A program made the translations under genes and the position numbers. From JACVRW01 sp963813495 (lineage in GTDB: Bacteria; Actinomycetota; Thermoleophilia; Solirubrobacterales; Thermoleophilaceae), in the NCBI GenBank assembly GCA_963813495.1, contig CAWEZC010000001.1, positions 186,001-250,000 of the forward strand: DNA of 64,000 bases. Direction: 5' to 3'. Below are positions 47,464-56,878 of this stretch, piece by piece; position 1 is the stretch's first letter; each line of letters starts with the position of its first letter. Under the pieces are notes generated by a model. The model worked only from the letters and a program-made list of their open reading frames with translations, was not told the origin of the DNA and did not search any database.

Positions 47464-49800
47464 ATGGCCACTGAAACCCTTCTACTAGTCCCGGTTGACG
47501 ACTCCGTCGTCTTCCCCAACATGTCAGTCACGCTGGCGATCAACGTCGGCGACGAAGAGCGCGTCGTGCTGGTGCCGCGCAAGGGTGATGCCTTCGCGAA
47601 CGTCGGGACGGTCGCCAAGGTGACCGAGCAGGTGCGGCTGCCGGGTGGCGGCCGGGCCGTGGCTCTCGACGCCCTCCATCGTGGCCGTATCGGCGCGGCT
47701 TCAACGAGCGCGAGCGGTGAGCTGCGCGTGGAGGTCGAGGCTCACCCCGACGACGAGCCGGTGGACGGCCGCACGCGTGAGCTCGAGCGCGAGTATCGCG
47801 CCGTGGTCGAGGAGATCCTCGAGCTGCGCGGCGACGACGGCCGCGTGGCGGCGTTCGTCCGCTCGATCACCGAGCCGGGCGCGCTGGCCGATACCTCCGG
47901 CTACTCGCCGGACCTGACCTACGACCAGAAGGTCGAGATCCTCGAGGAGCTCGATGTGAGGGCACGCCTCGAGCGGTCGCTCGAGCTCCAGCGCGAGCGG
48001 CTGGCCGAGCTGCAGGTGCGCACGCGCATCCGCGACGACGTCCAGTCCGGCGCCGAGAAGCAGCAGCGCGAGTACTTCCTGCGCAAGCAGATGGACTCGA
48101 TTCGCAAGGAGCTCGGCGAGGACGACGGCTCGGTCGTGGAGGAGTACCGCGCCAAGATCGAAGAGGCCGGCATGCCCGACGACGTGCGTGAGCAGGCCGA
48201 GCGTGAGCTCGGGCGCTTCGAGCGCATGGGCGAGCAGTCCGGCGAGTCCTCGATGATCCGGTCGTACCTCGACTGGCTGATCGCCGTGCCGTGGTCGAAG
48301 CGCTCCGAGGAGCGGCTCGATCCGGTGCACGCGCGTGAGGTGCTGGACACCGACCACGCGGGCCTCGACGACGTGAAGGACCGCATCGTCGAGTACATCG
48401 CCGTGCGCAAGCTGCGCGAGGAGCGCGGCATCGCAGAGGACAAGAGAGGCGATCGTGCGCAGCCGGCCAAGCCGTCTGCTTCGCAGAACGGCGGCGGCGC
48501 GATCCTCACGCTGATCGGTCCGCCCGGAACGGGCAAGACCTCCATCGGCGAGTCGATCGCGCGGGCCACGGACCGCGAGTTCGTGCGCATGTCGCTGGGC
48601 GGCGTGCGTGACGAGGCCGAGGTGCGAGGCCACCGGCGCACGTACATCGGCGCGCTGCCGGGCCGGCTCGTCCGCGCCCTGCGTGACGCCGGGACGATGA
48701 ACCCGGTGATCATGCTCGACGAGGTCGACAAGGTCGGCGCGGATTGGCGCGGCGACCCGAGCGCGGCCCTGCTCGAGGTCCTCGACCCGGCGCAGAACCA
48801 CTCGTTCCGCGATCACTACCTCGACGTCGAGCTCGACCTGTCCGAGGTCGTCTTCATCGCCACCGCCAACGTGGCCGAGACGATCCCGGCGCCGCTGCTC
48901 GACCGCATGGAGGTCGTGCGTTTCGATGGCTATACCACCCAGGAGAAGGTCGCGATCGCTCGCGGCTACCTGTGGCCGCGCCAGCGGGAGCGCAACGGCC
49001 TGCGTGAGGACGAGGTGGAGGTCTCGAACGAGATCCTCAACACCGTCGCGACCGAGTACACGCGCGAGGCCGGAGTCCGGAACCTCGAGCGGGAGCTCGG
49101 CACGCTGTTGCGTAAGACGGCCACGCGAATCGCGGCGGGCCAGGTCGAGCCGCCGGTCTCACTGGACTTGGACGCGGTGCGGGACGCCCTCGGGCGCCAG
49201 CGCTTCTTCCAGGAGTCCGCTGAGCGCACGGCCGTTCCCGGCGTGGCCACCGGACTGTCCGTGACCGGCGCCGGCGGCGACGTGCTGTTCATCGAGGCCA
49301 CCTCGATGAAGGGCAAGGACGGCCTGGTGCTGACCGGTCAGCTCGGTGACGTGATGAAGGAGTCGGCGCGGATCGCCCTCTCCTACGTGCGCGGACACTC
49401 GGAGGCCCTCGGGATCGACGAGGACGATGCCTTCGAGGGACGCGAGTTCCACGTACACGTGCCGGCGGGCGCGATCCCCAAGGACGGGCCCAGCGCCGGC
49501 ATCACGATGACGACCGCGCTGGCCTCGCTGCTCAGCGGCCGGCCGGTGAGGCACACGGTGGGCATGACCGGAGAGGTCACGCTCCAGGGCCGGGTGCTTC
49601 CGATCGGCGGCCTCAAGCAGAAGGTTCTGGCGGCGCACGCGGCGGGTCTCACGGACGTGATCCTGCCTGAGCGCAACCGAGCCGACCTCGACGACGTACC
49701 GGAGGAGGTCCGCGACGCGATGACTTTCCACCCGGTGATGACGATCGGCGAGGTACTGGACCTCGCCCTCGAGCCCGCGCCGACCCCCGCGCTGGCCTAG
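47464..49800 (+). CDS. lon: ATP-dependent protease Lon
   Basis: A 778-residue Lon protease. The substrate-binding N domain spans about 1-190, a coiled-coil follows with QQREYFLRKQMDSIRKELGE, and the AAA+ module has Walker A IGPPGTGKTS, Walker B MLDEVDKVG and sensor IATANVAETIP. The C-terminal protease domain has catalytic Ser in KDGPSAGITM and Lys in GLKQKVLAAHAAG. It degrades damaged and regulatory proteins. The ATG at 47464 follows TAGGTGA; a GTG three codons earlier is less likely. A strong terminator follows. A short CTTAC/GTAAG inverted repeat just upstream (47437-47451) may be regulatory. Confidence 0.95.
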   Translation: MATETLLLVPVDDSVVFPNMSVTLAINVGDEERVVLVPRKGDAFANVGTVAKVTEQVRLPGGGRAVALDALHRGRIGAASTSASGELRVEVEAHPDDEPVDGRTRELEREYRAVVEEILELRGDDGRVAAFVRSITEPGALADTSGYSPDLTYDQKVEILEELDVRARLERSLELQRERLAELQVRTRIRDDVQSGAEKQQREYFLRKQMDSIRKELGEDDGSVVEEYRAKIEEAGMPDDVREQAERELGRFERMGEQSGESSMIRSYLDWLIAVPWSKRSEERLDPVHAREVLDTDHAGLDDVKDRIVEYIAVRKLREERGIAEDKRGDRAQPAKPSASQNGGGAILTLIGPPGTGKTSIGESIARATDREFVRMSLGGVRDEAEVRGHRRTYIGALPGRLVRALRDAGTMNPVIMLDEVDKVGADWRGDPSAALLEVLDPAQNHSFRDHYLDVELDLSEVVFIATANVAETIPAPLLDRMEVVRFDGYTTQEKVAIARGYLWPRQRERNGLREDEVEVSNEILNTVATEYTREAGVRNLERELGTLLRKTATRIAAGQVEPPVSLDLDAVRDALGRQRFFQESAERTAVPGVATGLSVTGAGGDVLFIEATSMKGKDGLVLTGQLGDVMKESARIALSYVRGHSEALGIDEDDAFEGREFHVHVPAGAIPKDGPSAGITMTTALASLLSGRPVRHTVGMTGEVTLQGRVLPIGGLKQKVLAAHAAGLTDVILPERNRADLDDVPEEVRDAMTFHPVMTIGEVLDLALEPAPTPALA

Positions 49801-49814
49801 GGCGAGATCTCCCC

Positions 49815-49847
49815 GGGCGCGCCGGCCTCCCCCAGGCCGGCGCGCCC
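49815..49847 (+). terminator. Intrinsic terminator of lon
   Basis: GGGCGCGCCGGCCT and AGGCCGGCGCGCCC form a perfect 14-bp stem with a CCCCC loop, 14 bases after the lon stop, followed by CTGTCGTTCTG. It probably also ends transcription from the convergent kdp operon. Confidence 0.85.
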
Positions 49848-49954
49848 CTGTCGTTCTGATCTGGGCTTGAGAGATGAGCAAGACCTCCCACAGGCCCTTC
49901 CGGCCGAGATCCAGCGCCGCGCGATCCGTGGGGCGCTGGCAACCCTGGTAGGGA

Positions 49955-51067
49955 TCAGCTGCGGGGGTCGGCGACGATCCGGACGTCGACCCCCGGTAGC
50001 CGCCGCATGAGGCGCTCGGGCAGCCATTCGCTCATCCGCGCCAGCGTCCCGCGCGGCGCAGGCTGGCCGAGGATGATGTAGGTCGTGCCGCGCTCGGACG
50101 CCACGCGGGCCACGGCCTCGACGACGTCGTCGCCCTCCTCGACGATCAGCTCCGCCCCGAGCACGCCGGCGATCCGGCGCAGCGTTTCGAGGCGCTGGCG
50201 CTCCTCGCCTCGCGGCGGCTCGCCCGGTGGTGCGACGTAGAGCAGGTCGAGCTCGCCCGCCAGGCGCTGGGCCGAGCGCCAGGCGCGCCGCAGCAGCCGC
50301 TGAGACTCCTCGTCGGGGGTGACCAGCGCGAGCACCCGCTCGGCCACCGGCAGCGGAACGTCGCCGAAGATCTTCTCCTCGCGCGTGCCTAGGGCCTCGG
50401 TGGGAGTGATCAGCCGGCGCGACTCCACCTCCTCGGCCACCTGGCGCAGCGCCACCTCGCGCAGGGAGGACAGGTTCTCGACCTTGAAGAAGCTGTTGAG
50501 CGCCGTGGGGATGCGCTCCGGGCCGTAGACCTTGCCGTCACGAAGCCGCTGGATGAGCGCCTCAGGGGTCAAATCGATGAGCACGACTTCGTCGGCCCGG
50601 TTGAGGACGCTGTCCGGGAACGTCTCGCGCACGCGTACGCCCGTTAGCTCGGCCACCTGGTCGTTGAGCGACTCGAGGTGCTGGACGTTGACCGTGGAGA
50701 ACACGTCCACGCCGGCCTCCAGCGCGTCCTCGATGTCCTCGTAGCGCTTGGCGTGCTCGACGCCGGGGGCGTTGGTGTGGGCCAGTTCGTCGATCAGGCA
50801 GAGCTCCGGCGCGCGCTGGAAGATGGCCGGCAGGTCCATCTCCTCGAGCCGGGTGTCGCGGTACTCGACCGTGCGGCGCGGAAGCTGTTCCAGGCCCTCG
50901 GCCTGAGCGAGCGTATCGGCCCGGCCGTGCGTCTCCAGGACGCCGATGACGGCGTCACGGCCCAGCGCCTTCTCGGCCTGCCCCTCCTGAAGCATGCGGT
51001 ATGTCTTGCCCACCCCGGCGGCCATGCCGAGGAAGATCTTGTATCGGCCGCGGCCCTCAGACGCCAT
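49955..51067 (-). CDS. kdpD: KdpD N-terminal sensor and Usp domains without kinase
   Basis: A 370-residue protein that corresponds only to the cytoplasmic N-terminal part of KdpD. The KdpD domain (1-210) has Walker A FLGMAAGVGKTYRML, and ELCLIDELAHTNAPGVEHAK, FSTVNVQHLESLNDQ and VVLIDLTPEALIQRL, all hallmark sequences. Residues 245-365 form a universal-stress-type domain (YIILGQPAPRGTLARMSEWL). The DUF4118, HisKA and ATPase parts are missing here and found in the separate gene at 56875-58287. In other bacteria this part binds c-di-AMP and modulates the transporter or kinase. It is the last gene of the kdp operon. Confidence 0.93.
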   Translation of the reverse strand: MASEGRGRYKIFLGMAAGVGKTYRMLQEGQAEKALGRDAVIGVLETHGRADTLAQAEGLEQLPRRTVEYRDTRLEEMDLPAIFQRAPELCLIDELAHTNAPGVEHAKRYEDIEDALEAGVDVFSTVNVQHLESLNDQVAELTGVRVRETFPDSVLNRADEVVLIDLTPEALIQRLRDGKVYGPERIPTALNSFFKVENLSSLREVALRQVAEEVESRRLITPTEALGTREEKIFGDVPLPVAERVLALVTPDEESQRLLRRAWRSAQRLAGELDLLYVAPPGEPPRGEERQRLETLRRIAGVLGAELIVEEGDDVVEAVARVASERGTTYIILGQPAPRGTLARMSEWLPERLMRRLPGVDVRIVADPRS

Positions 51068-51091
51068 GGGCTCCGCATTGTGACCCGCGCG

Positions 51092-53149
51092 TCAGGCGCC
51101 GAGCACGTTGTGCAGCAATAGGTCGATGAGCTTGATGCCGATGAAGGGCGCGATCAGGCCCCCGAGCCCGTAGATCAGGAGGTTGCGGCGCAGCATCGCG
51201 GTGGCTCCGACAGGCCGGTAGCGCACGCCGCGCAGGGCGAGCGGAACCAGCAGCGGGATGATCAGCGCGTTGAAGATGATCGCCGAGAGAATGGCCGACT
51301 CCGGGGTGCCCAGATCCATGATGTTGAGCTTCTCGAGCGGCCCGTCGGCCTGTCCGGCCGCTGCGTAGGTGACCGCGAAGATGGCGGGCAGGATGGCGAA
51401 GTACTTGGCCACGTCGTTGGCCACCGAGAAGGTGGTGAGCGCCCCCCGGGTGATCAGCAGCTGCTTGCCGATTTCGACGATCTCGATGAGCTTGGTCGGA
51501 TTCGAGTCGAGGTCGACCATGTTGCCCGCCTCGCGCGCGGCCTGGGTCCCGGTGTTCATCGCCACACCCACATCGGCCTGAGCGAGCGCAGGGGCGTCGT
51601 TGGTGCCGTCGCCGGCCATGGCCACCAGGCGGCCCTCGCGCTGCTCGTCGCGGATCAGCTCGAGCTTGTTCTCAGGGGTGGCCTCGGCCAGGAAGGTGTC
51701 CACCCCGGACTCCTCGGCGATCTTGGCCGCCGTGAGCGGGTTGTCGCCCGTGACCATCACCGTGCGGATGCCCATGGCCCGCAGCTGGTCGAAGCGGTGG
51801 CGCATGCCCTCCTTGACCACGTCCTTGAGATAGATCACGCCGAGCACCTGGTTGTCGCGAGCCACCGCGAGGGGAGTGCCGCCCTCGCGGGCGATCGCCT
51901 CCACGTTGGTCTCGAGCTCGGGCGGCGCGTGACCGCCGTCGTCGCCCACGAACTTGACGATCGCGTCCCCGGCTCCCTTGCGCAGCCGGGCGCCGTCCAG
52001 GTCGACGCCGCTCATGCGGGTCTCGGCCGAGAAGGGCACGAAACGAGCCGAGGGGTCGAAGTGCTGCTCGCGCAGCCCGTACTGCTTGGCCAGGACCACG
52101 ATCGAGCGGCCCTCGGGAGTTTCGTCGGCCAGTGAAGACAGCTGGGCCGCCTCCGCGAGGTCGGCCTCCTGGACCCCGGGCATCGGGATGAACTGCGTCG
52201 CCTCGCGGTTGCCCAGCGTGATGGTGCCGGTTTTGTCGAGCAGCAGCACGTCCACGTCGCCCGAGGCCTCGACCGAGCGCCCGGACAGCGCCAGCACGTT
52301 GCGGCGCACCAGGCGATCCATGCCGGCGATGCCGATGGCCGACAGCAGCGCGCCAATCGTGGTGGGGATGAGCGACACCAGCAGCCCGATTAGCGTGGTG
52401 ATCGACACGTCGGTCCCGGTGAACTCGGCGAACGGCCGCAGCGTTACTACCACCACGAGGAAGATCAGGGTCAGGCCTGCGAGCAGGATCCCGAGTGCGA
52501 TCTCATTGGGGGTCTTGCGGCGCTGGGCGCCCTCGACCAGCGCGATCATGCGATCGAGGAAGCTCTCGCCCGGTTCCTGGGTGATCTCGACCACGATGCG
52601 GTCGGAGAGCACGCGCGTACCGCCGGTGACCGCGCTGCGGTCGCCGCCGGACTCACGGATCACCGGCGCCGACTCGCCCGTCACGGCGGACTCGTCCACC
52701 GAGGCGATGCCGTCGATGACGGTGCCGTCCCCGGGGATCAGCTCTCCGGCCTCGACCACCACGACATCGCCGCGGTCGAGCTCCGACGCGGCCTTCTCGC
52801 CGCCGTCACGCAGGCGGGCCACGGTCTCGGTGCGCATCGAGCGCAGCGCGGCGGCCTGGGCCTTGCCGCGACCCTCGGCCAGCGCCTCGGCCAGATTGGC
52901 GAAGATGACCGTGAGCCACAGCCAGATCGCGACGGCGAAGGTGAACCAGGCCGGCTCGTCCCCGCCGCCGAGCGGCTCGCCTCCGAAGGCCTGCTTCACC
53001 CAGGCGACGGTGGTGATGACGGCGCCGATCTCGACGACGAACATCACCGGGTTGCGGAACTGGATCCGCGGGTCGAGCTTGGTGAAGCTCGCGATGAGCG
53101 CCGGCAGCAGCGTTTCGCGGTTCAACAGGCTCTGGGCACGCTTCTCCAT
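51092..53149 (-). CDS. kdpB: K+-transporting ATPase subunit B (KdpB)
   Basis: The 685-residue catalytic P-type ATPase subunit. Phosphorylation site LLLDKTGTITLGN, the actuator TGES (VDESAVTGESAPVIRE) and the hinge AMAGDGTNDAPAL are complete, with about seven hydrophobic helices. KdpB hydrolyses ATP to drive K+ uptake with KdpA, C and F. The start ATG overlaps the kdpC stop (TGATG). Here it follows kdpC rather than preceding it, an inverted order relative to the usual F-A-B-C. Confidence 0.97.
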   Translation of the reverse strand: MEKRAQSLLNRETLLPALIASFTKLDPRIQFRNPVMFVVEIGAVITTVAWVKQAFGGEPLGGGDEPAWFTFAVAIWLWLTVIFANLAEALAEGRGKAQAAALRSMRTETVARLRDGGEKAASELDRGDVVVVEAGELIPGDGTVIDGIASVDESAVTGESAPVIRESGGDRSAVTGGTRVLSDRIVVEITQEPGESFLDRMIALVEGAQRRKTPNEIALGILLAGLTLIFLVVVVTLRPFAEFTGTDVSITTLIGLLVSLIPTTIGALLSAIGIAGMDRLVRRNVLALSGRSVEASGDVDVLLLDKTGTITLGNREATQFIPMPGVQEADLAEAAQLSSLADETPEGRSIVVLAKQYGLREQHFDPSARFVPFSAETRMSGVDLDGARLRKGAGDAIVKFVGDDGGHAPPELETNVEAIAREGGTPLAVARDNQVLGVIYLKDVVKEGMRHRFDQLRAMGIRTVMVTGDNPLTAAKIAEESGVDTFLAEATPENKLELIRDEQREGRLVAMAGDGTNDAPALAQADVGVAMNTGTQAAREAGNMVDLDSNPTKLIEIVEIGKQLLITRGALTTFSVANDVAKYFAILPAIFAVTYAAAGQADGPLEKLNIMDLGTPESAILSAIIFNALIIPLLVPLALRGVRYRPVGATAMLRRNLLIYGLGGLIAPFIGIKLIDLLLHNVLGA

Positions 53150-53733
53150 CAGGCGGACTCCTCGTCAAGGGCGAGATTCAGCCCGAGCACGTTCACGCCG
53201 GGCTCGCCGAGTACGGCAAGGCCGCGGCCGTCGGTGTTCTCTTCAATCAGCTCGCGCACCCGGGCCAGGTCGAGCCCGCGCTCCTCGGCGACGCGCCGGG
53301 CCTGGATGGCGGCGTTGTCCTCGGAGATGTGCGGGTCCACGCCCGAGGCGGCCGACTGCACGGCGTCGGGCGGCACGTCCTCGACCGTGAGGCCGGGGTC
53401 GTAGCGCCGCTCGCGCCTGAGATAGGCGCGCATGTTCGCTGCGAAGTAGTCGCGCAGCTCGGCGTTGTTGGGGCCGAGGTTGTTGAAGAAGGTGCCGGCG
53501 GCGTTGTAGTCGGTCACCGACGGCCGCGACTGGAAGTAGCGCGGGCCGCCGGCGAAGTCCTGGCCGATCAGCCGGGAGCCCACGACCTCTCCGTTGCGCT
53601 CGACCTGGCTGCCGTCGGCCTTGCCTGGGAAGAGCACCTGCGCCACACCGGTGGTGAGGAGCGGGTAGGCCAGCCCGAGCAGGACGGTGAACACGACTAC
53701 GGCTATTGCGGAGGTAGCTAGATCTCGTCTCAT
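53149..53733 (-). CDS. kdpC: K+-transporting ATPase subunit C (KdpC)
   Basis: A 194-residue single-span membrane subunit. The N-terminal helix (SAIAVVVFTVLLGLAYPLLT) is followed by the periplasmic domain with GSRLIGQDFAGGPRYFQSRP and SAASGVDPHISEDNAAIQAR, both diagnostic for KdpC. It stabilises the KdpFABC complex. The gene lies between kdpA (two bases away) and kdpB (overlapping). Confidence 0.96.
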   Translation of the reverse strand: MRRDLATSAIAVVVFTVLLGLAYPLLTTGVAQVLFPGKADGSQVERNGEVVGSRLIGQDFAGGPRYFQSRPSVTDYNAAGTFFNNLGPNNAELRDYFAANMRAYLRRERRYDPGLTVEDVPPDAVQSAASGVDPHISEDNAAIQARRVAEERGLDLARVRELIEENTDGRGLAVLGEPGVNVLGLNLALDEESA

Positions 53734-53735
53734 CT

Positions 53736-55466
53736 TCAGAACAGTTGGTCGGTGAGCCCCTGCACGATCGGGCCGAGCAGGAAGGCGGGGAAGAAGGTCA
53801 GCGCGGCCACGATCACGATCGTGAAGATCAGGAGGACCACGAAGGTCGGGGTGTCGGTGCGAAAGGTCCCGGGGCCGAGCGGCGTAACGCGCTTGCTGAC
53901 CAGAGCCCCGGCCACGCCGAGGGCGGCCACCAGGGGCACGAAGCGGCCCACCAGCATGGCCAGGCCGCCGAGCAGGTCGGCGAAGGTGATGCCGAAGGAG
54001 CCCGCGTTGCCCGGCTCAGGTTGCACGAAGCCCGTGTAGCCGGCGAAAGCGGACCCGTTGTTGTTGGTCTGGGAGACGTAGGCGTAGAGCGTCTCCGAGA
54101 AGCCCTGCGGACCGGGGTTGTAGATCGATGGAGCGCCCCATTTGGTCGCGATGGCCAGCGCAGTTGCCACGAGCACCGTGAGCGGCACGAACAACGTGCC
54201 GACCATCACGAGCTTGACCTCGCGCGACTCGATCTTCTTGCCGAGGTACTCGGGGGTGCGTCCCACCATCAGGCCCGCGATGAAGACTGCGAGCACCACG
54301 AAGAGCAGCATTCCGTACAGGCCCGAGCCCACGCCGCCGAACACCACCTCGCCGGTCGACATGTTGAACAGCGGGACGAGGCCCCCGATGCCCGTGAGCG
54401 AGTCGAAGGCCGCGTTGACCGCTCCGCACGACGCCACCGTGGTGATGGAGCTGAACAGCGCCGAGCTCGCGAGGCCGAAGCGGACCTCCTTGCCCTCGAG
54501 GTTTCCGCCGGCGACGTCGGCGAGGTGCTGCGCCGGAGTGCCGTTGGCCTCGGCCGCGTAGAGCACGACGGTGGCCACGACGAACATCAGCAGCATCGCG
54601 GAGTAGATCGCCCAGCCCTGGCGGCGGTTCCCGACGAAGCGGCCGAAGGTGTAGGTCAGCCCGGCGGGGATCACCAGGATCAGCAGCATCTGGAAGAAGT
54701 TCGCGAAGCCGCTCGGGTTCTCGAAGGGCATCGCGCTGTTGACGTTGAAGAAGCCGCCCCCGTTGGTGCCGAGCAGCTTGATCGCCTCCTGGGAGGCCAC
54801 CGGCCCCAGCGCAAGCGTCTGATCCGCCCCCTTCACGGTGCTGTAGGTCTCGTAGGGCGAGAGATTCTGGATTACGCCCTGTGAGACGAGCACCAGTGCG
54901 GCGAGGAAGGAGAGCGGCAGCAGCACGTAGAGCAGCGTGCGCGTGAGGTCCTGCCAGAAGTTGCCCAGTGAAGAGCCGCTGCGCGCCGCGAAGCCGCGGA
55001 TCACCGCGATGGCCACCGATATGCCCACCGCGGCGGAGATGAAGTTCTGCACCGCCAGGCCGGCCATCTGCGAGAAGTAGCTCATCGTGGTCTCGCCGCC
55101 GTAGTACTGCCAGTTGGTGTTCGAGATGAACGAGGACGTGGTGTTGAAGGTCACGTCCCCGGGGGCGGAGTCGAAGCCCTCCGGGTTGAGGGGGTGGATG
55201 CCCTGGGTGCGCAGCACCACGTAGAGAGCGATCCAGAAGACGCCGGAGAACATGAGCGCGCTGCGGGCGTACTGCTTCCAGTTCTGCCCCGTCTCCGGCT
55301 CCACGCGAAGACCGCGGTAGAGCAGTCGCTCGAACGGCCCGAGGACGCGCGTCAGGAGCACGCGCTCGCCGCGGTAGACGCGCGCCATGTAGCCGCCGAG
55401 CAGCGGCGTCAGCGCGGTGAGAACCGCCACGTAGAGGCCGATCTCGAGCCAGCCCCGCGCGGTCAC
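53736..55466 (-). CDS. kdpA: K+-transporting ATPase subunit A (KdpA)
   Basis: A 576-residue polytopic membrane protein, the K+-selective subunit. The selectivity-filter-like loops of the SKT superfamily are visible: NTTSSFISNTNWQYYGGE, GTNGGGFFNVNSAMPFENP, VASCGAVNAAFDSLTGIGGL and SQTNNNGSAFAGYTGF. About ten helices are predicted. The start is GTG at 55466, overlapping the kdpF stop as GTGA. It forms the pore that selects K+ in the KdpFABC complex. Confidence 0.97.
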   Translation of the reverse strand: MTARGWLEIGLYVAVLTALTPLLGGYMARVYRGERVLLTRVLGPFERLLYRGLRVEPETGQNWKQYARSALMFSGVFWIALYVVLRTQGIHPLNPEGFDSAPGDVTFNTTSSFISNTNWQYYGGETTMSYFSQMAGLAVQNFISAAVGISVAIAVIRGFAARSGSSLGNFWQDLTRTLLYVLLPLSFLAALVLVSQGVIQNLSPYETYSTVKGADQTLALGPVASQEAIKLLGTNGGGFFNVNSAMPFENPSGFANFFQMLLILVIPAGLTYTFGRFVGNRRQGWAIYSAMLLMFVVATVVLYAAEANGTPAQHLADVAGGNLEGKEVRFGLASSALFSSITTVASCGAVNAAFDSLTGIGGLVPLFNMSTGEVVFGGVGSGLYGMLLFVVLAVFIAGLMVGRTPEYLGKKIESREVKLVMVGTLFVPLTVLVATALAIATKWGAPSIYNPGPQGFSETLYAYVSQTNNNGSAFAGYTGFVQPEPGNAGSFGITFADLLGGLAMLVGRFVPLVAALGVAGALVSKRVTPLGPGTFRTDTPTFVVLLIFTIVIVAALTFFPAFLLGPIVQGLTDQLF

Positions 55467-55552
55467 AGCCGTTCACCGCGCACAAGCGCGAAGACCAGGT
55501 AGCCGAAGACCAGCAGCGAGACGATGAGCCCGAACAGCTCGGCGCCGCTCAT
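55463..55552 (-). CDS. kdpF: KdpF small subunit
   Basis: A 29-residue single-helix protein, MSGAELFGLIVSLLVFGYLV and a short charged tail. Length, sequence style and position directly before kdpA identify KdpF, the lipid-like stabiliser of the complex. ATGA and GTGA overlaps join it to both neighbours. Confidence 0.88.
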   Translation of the reverse strand: MSGAELFGLIVSLLVFGYLVFALVRGERL

Positions 55553-55641
55553 ACCCGGTCGAGCCCTTCCGCGAGCGCGAGTAGGGCTGCGAAGCACACG
55601 AGGGCGAGCGCGACGGATAGCGCGTCGGACAGGAGATCCAT
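55549..55641 (-). CDS. Second small single-helix protein upstream of kdpF
   Basis: A 30-residue frame, MDLLSDALSVALALVCFAAL and LALAEGLDRV. One transmembrane helix is flanked by acidic residues. Its stop overlaps the kdpF ATG (ATGA) and its ATG overlaps the stop of the gene upstream (TGATG), so it is embedded in the operon. I recall similar small frames before kdpF in actinobacteria; it may be an additional small subunit. Confidence 0.65.
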   Translation of the reverse strand: MDLLSDALSVALALVCFAALLALAEGLDRV

Positions 55642-56105
55642 CAGCCGAGGAACAGCGCGCTCCGCGTGTGGCGGATGGCTCCGTCGAGGGTCTGTTCGTC
55701 CGGTTCCATGTACAGCGGTGAGCGGCCGTCCGTGAGCAGGCGCTCGACCAGAGCGACTCCGCGCACGGAGACCCGCTGGTTGGTGTCGCGCAGCTCATCG
55801 GCAAGAGAACGGAGGGCGTGGCGCTCGCGCAGGATGACCGCGCGCCTGAGAGGCACGACCGAGCTCAGCGGGCGAGGGCGCTCCTCGGCCGCGTCGATCA
55901 GGCACTCGATGCTCTGTGCGAGTGCGCGCCGGTGCCGGGGCGAGAGCAGCTGCTGCGCCCGACGCTCGAGCTCAGCGCTGGACGAGGGGCTTACCCCCGC
56001 TGCCAGGCGCCGCCCGAGCGCACCCCGCTGGAAAAAGACCCGGCCGGCGAGGAAGAGGGGCGGCCTGATTCGGGAGCCCCTCGAACGTGAGAGGGAGGTT
56101 GACAT
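55641..56105 (-). CDS. Conserved-looking hypothetical protein heading the kdp operon
   Basis: A 154-residue basic protein. Residues 45-154 look well coded and helical: LERRAQQLLSPRHRRALAQS, LIDAAEERPRPLSSVVPLRR, ERHALRSLADELRDTNQRVS and VSVRGVALVERLLTDGRSPL. There is no membrane segment and no known motif. It overlaps the small single-helix gene, so it is probably the first gene of the kdp operon; a direct-repeat element and promoter-like sequence lie upstream. The first 30 residues are Arg/Ser-rich, and the real start may be internal. Confidence 0.6.
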   Translation of the reverse strand: MSTSLSRSRGSRIRPPLFLAGRVFFQRGALGRRLAAGVSPSSSAELERRAQQLLSPRHRRALAQSIECLIDAAEERPRPLSSVVPLRRAVILRERHALRSLADELRDTNQRVSVRGVALVERLLTDGRSPLYMEPDEQTLDGAIRHTRSALFLG

Positions 56106-56124
56106 GAGACGAGCATCGCTCTCG

Positions 56125-56145
56125 CCTCGTCAAGCCCTCATCAAG
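56125..56145 (-). promoter_or_regulatory. Direct repeat upstream of kdp operon, candidate KdpE site
   Basis: On the minus strand, CTTGATGAGG (56145-56136) and CTTGACGAGG (56134-56125) form a tandem repeat with 11-bp period, the spacing used by OmpR-family regulators such as KdpE. A flanking inverted pair, GACGAG and CTCGTC, overlaps it. It lies 20 bases before the first gene of the operon. Confidence 0.5.
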
Positions 56146-56188
56146 ATTCCGGCCCGCGGGATAAAGATGTCGTTAAGGGGAGCGGCGG

Positions 56189-56878
56189 CTACTGCGCGAA
56201 CCTGTAGCCCACGCCCGGATCGGTGACGATGTAGCGCGGACGGCCGGGTTCGCTCTCGATCTTGCGCCTCAGATTGGCCACGTGCACGCGCAGCACCTGC
56301 GTGTCGTCCTCGTAGCCGGGACCCCAGACCTGACCCAGCAGGGCGCGGTGGGTGAGCAGCCGGCCGCGGCCCTGCATCAGCGCGCGCAGGAGGTCGAACT
56401 CGGTGGGGGTCAGGTGCACCTCGCGGTCGCCGACGGTCACCCGGTGGGCGGCCAGGTCGAGCTCGAGGCCGTCCGCACGCAGCACGGGCTCGTCGCCGGC
56501 CGGCGACGCCGCCGCGCGGCGCAGCGCCCGGTTGAGGCGGGCCACCAGCTCGCCGGGACCGAAGGGCTTGGTCACGTAGTCGTCGGCGCCGGCATCGAGA
56601 GCGCGGATCTTCTCCGCCTCCTCGCCCACCGCCGAGAGCACGATGATCGGCATCTCGCTCCACTCTCGGATCGAGCGGCAGACCTCGATGCCGTTCCCGT
56701 CGGGGAGCACGAGATCGATGATGGCGGCGTCGGGACGCTGGAGGGCGGCGGCGTCGAGGGCCTCCCCGGCAGCGGCTGCGCTGATCGGCTCAAAGCCCGC
56801 GTCGCGCAGGATCACCTTGAGCGCCCGGAGGATCTGCAGCTCGTCGTCGCAGACGAGGACGCGGGGGTTCGTGCTCAT
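56189..56878 (-). CDS. kdpE: Response regulator KdpE
   Basis: A 229-residue OmpR-family regulator. The receiver has VCDDELQ, the phospho-Asp in AAIIDLVLPDGNG, VLSAVGEE and TKPFGPGELVARLNRALRR. The winged helix shows REVHLTPTEFDLLRALMQGR, RALLGQVWGPGYEDDTQVLR and the ending RYIVTDPGVGYRF, all typical of KdpE. The start overlaps the kinase stop (ATGA). It most likely activates the kdp operon 80 bases downstream under K+ limitation or osmotic stress. Confidence 0.92.
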   Translation of the reverse strand: MSTNPRVLVCDDELQILRALKVILRDAGFEPISAAAAGEALDAAALQRPDAAIIDLVLPDGNGIEVCRSIREWSEMPIIVLSAVGEEAEKIRALDAGADDYVTKPFGPGELVARLNRALRRAAASPAGDEPVLRADGLELDLAAHRVTVGDREVHLTPTEFDLLRALMQGRGRLLTHRALLGQVWGPGYEDDTQVLRVHVANLRRKIESEPGRPRYIVTDPGVGYRFAQ

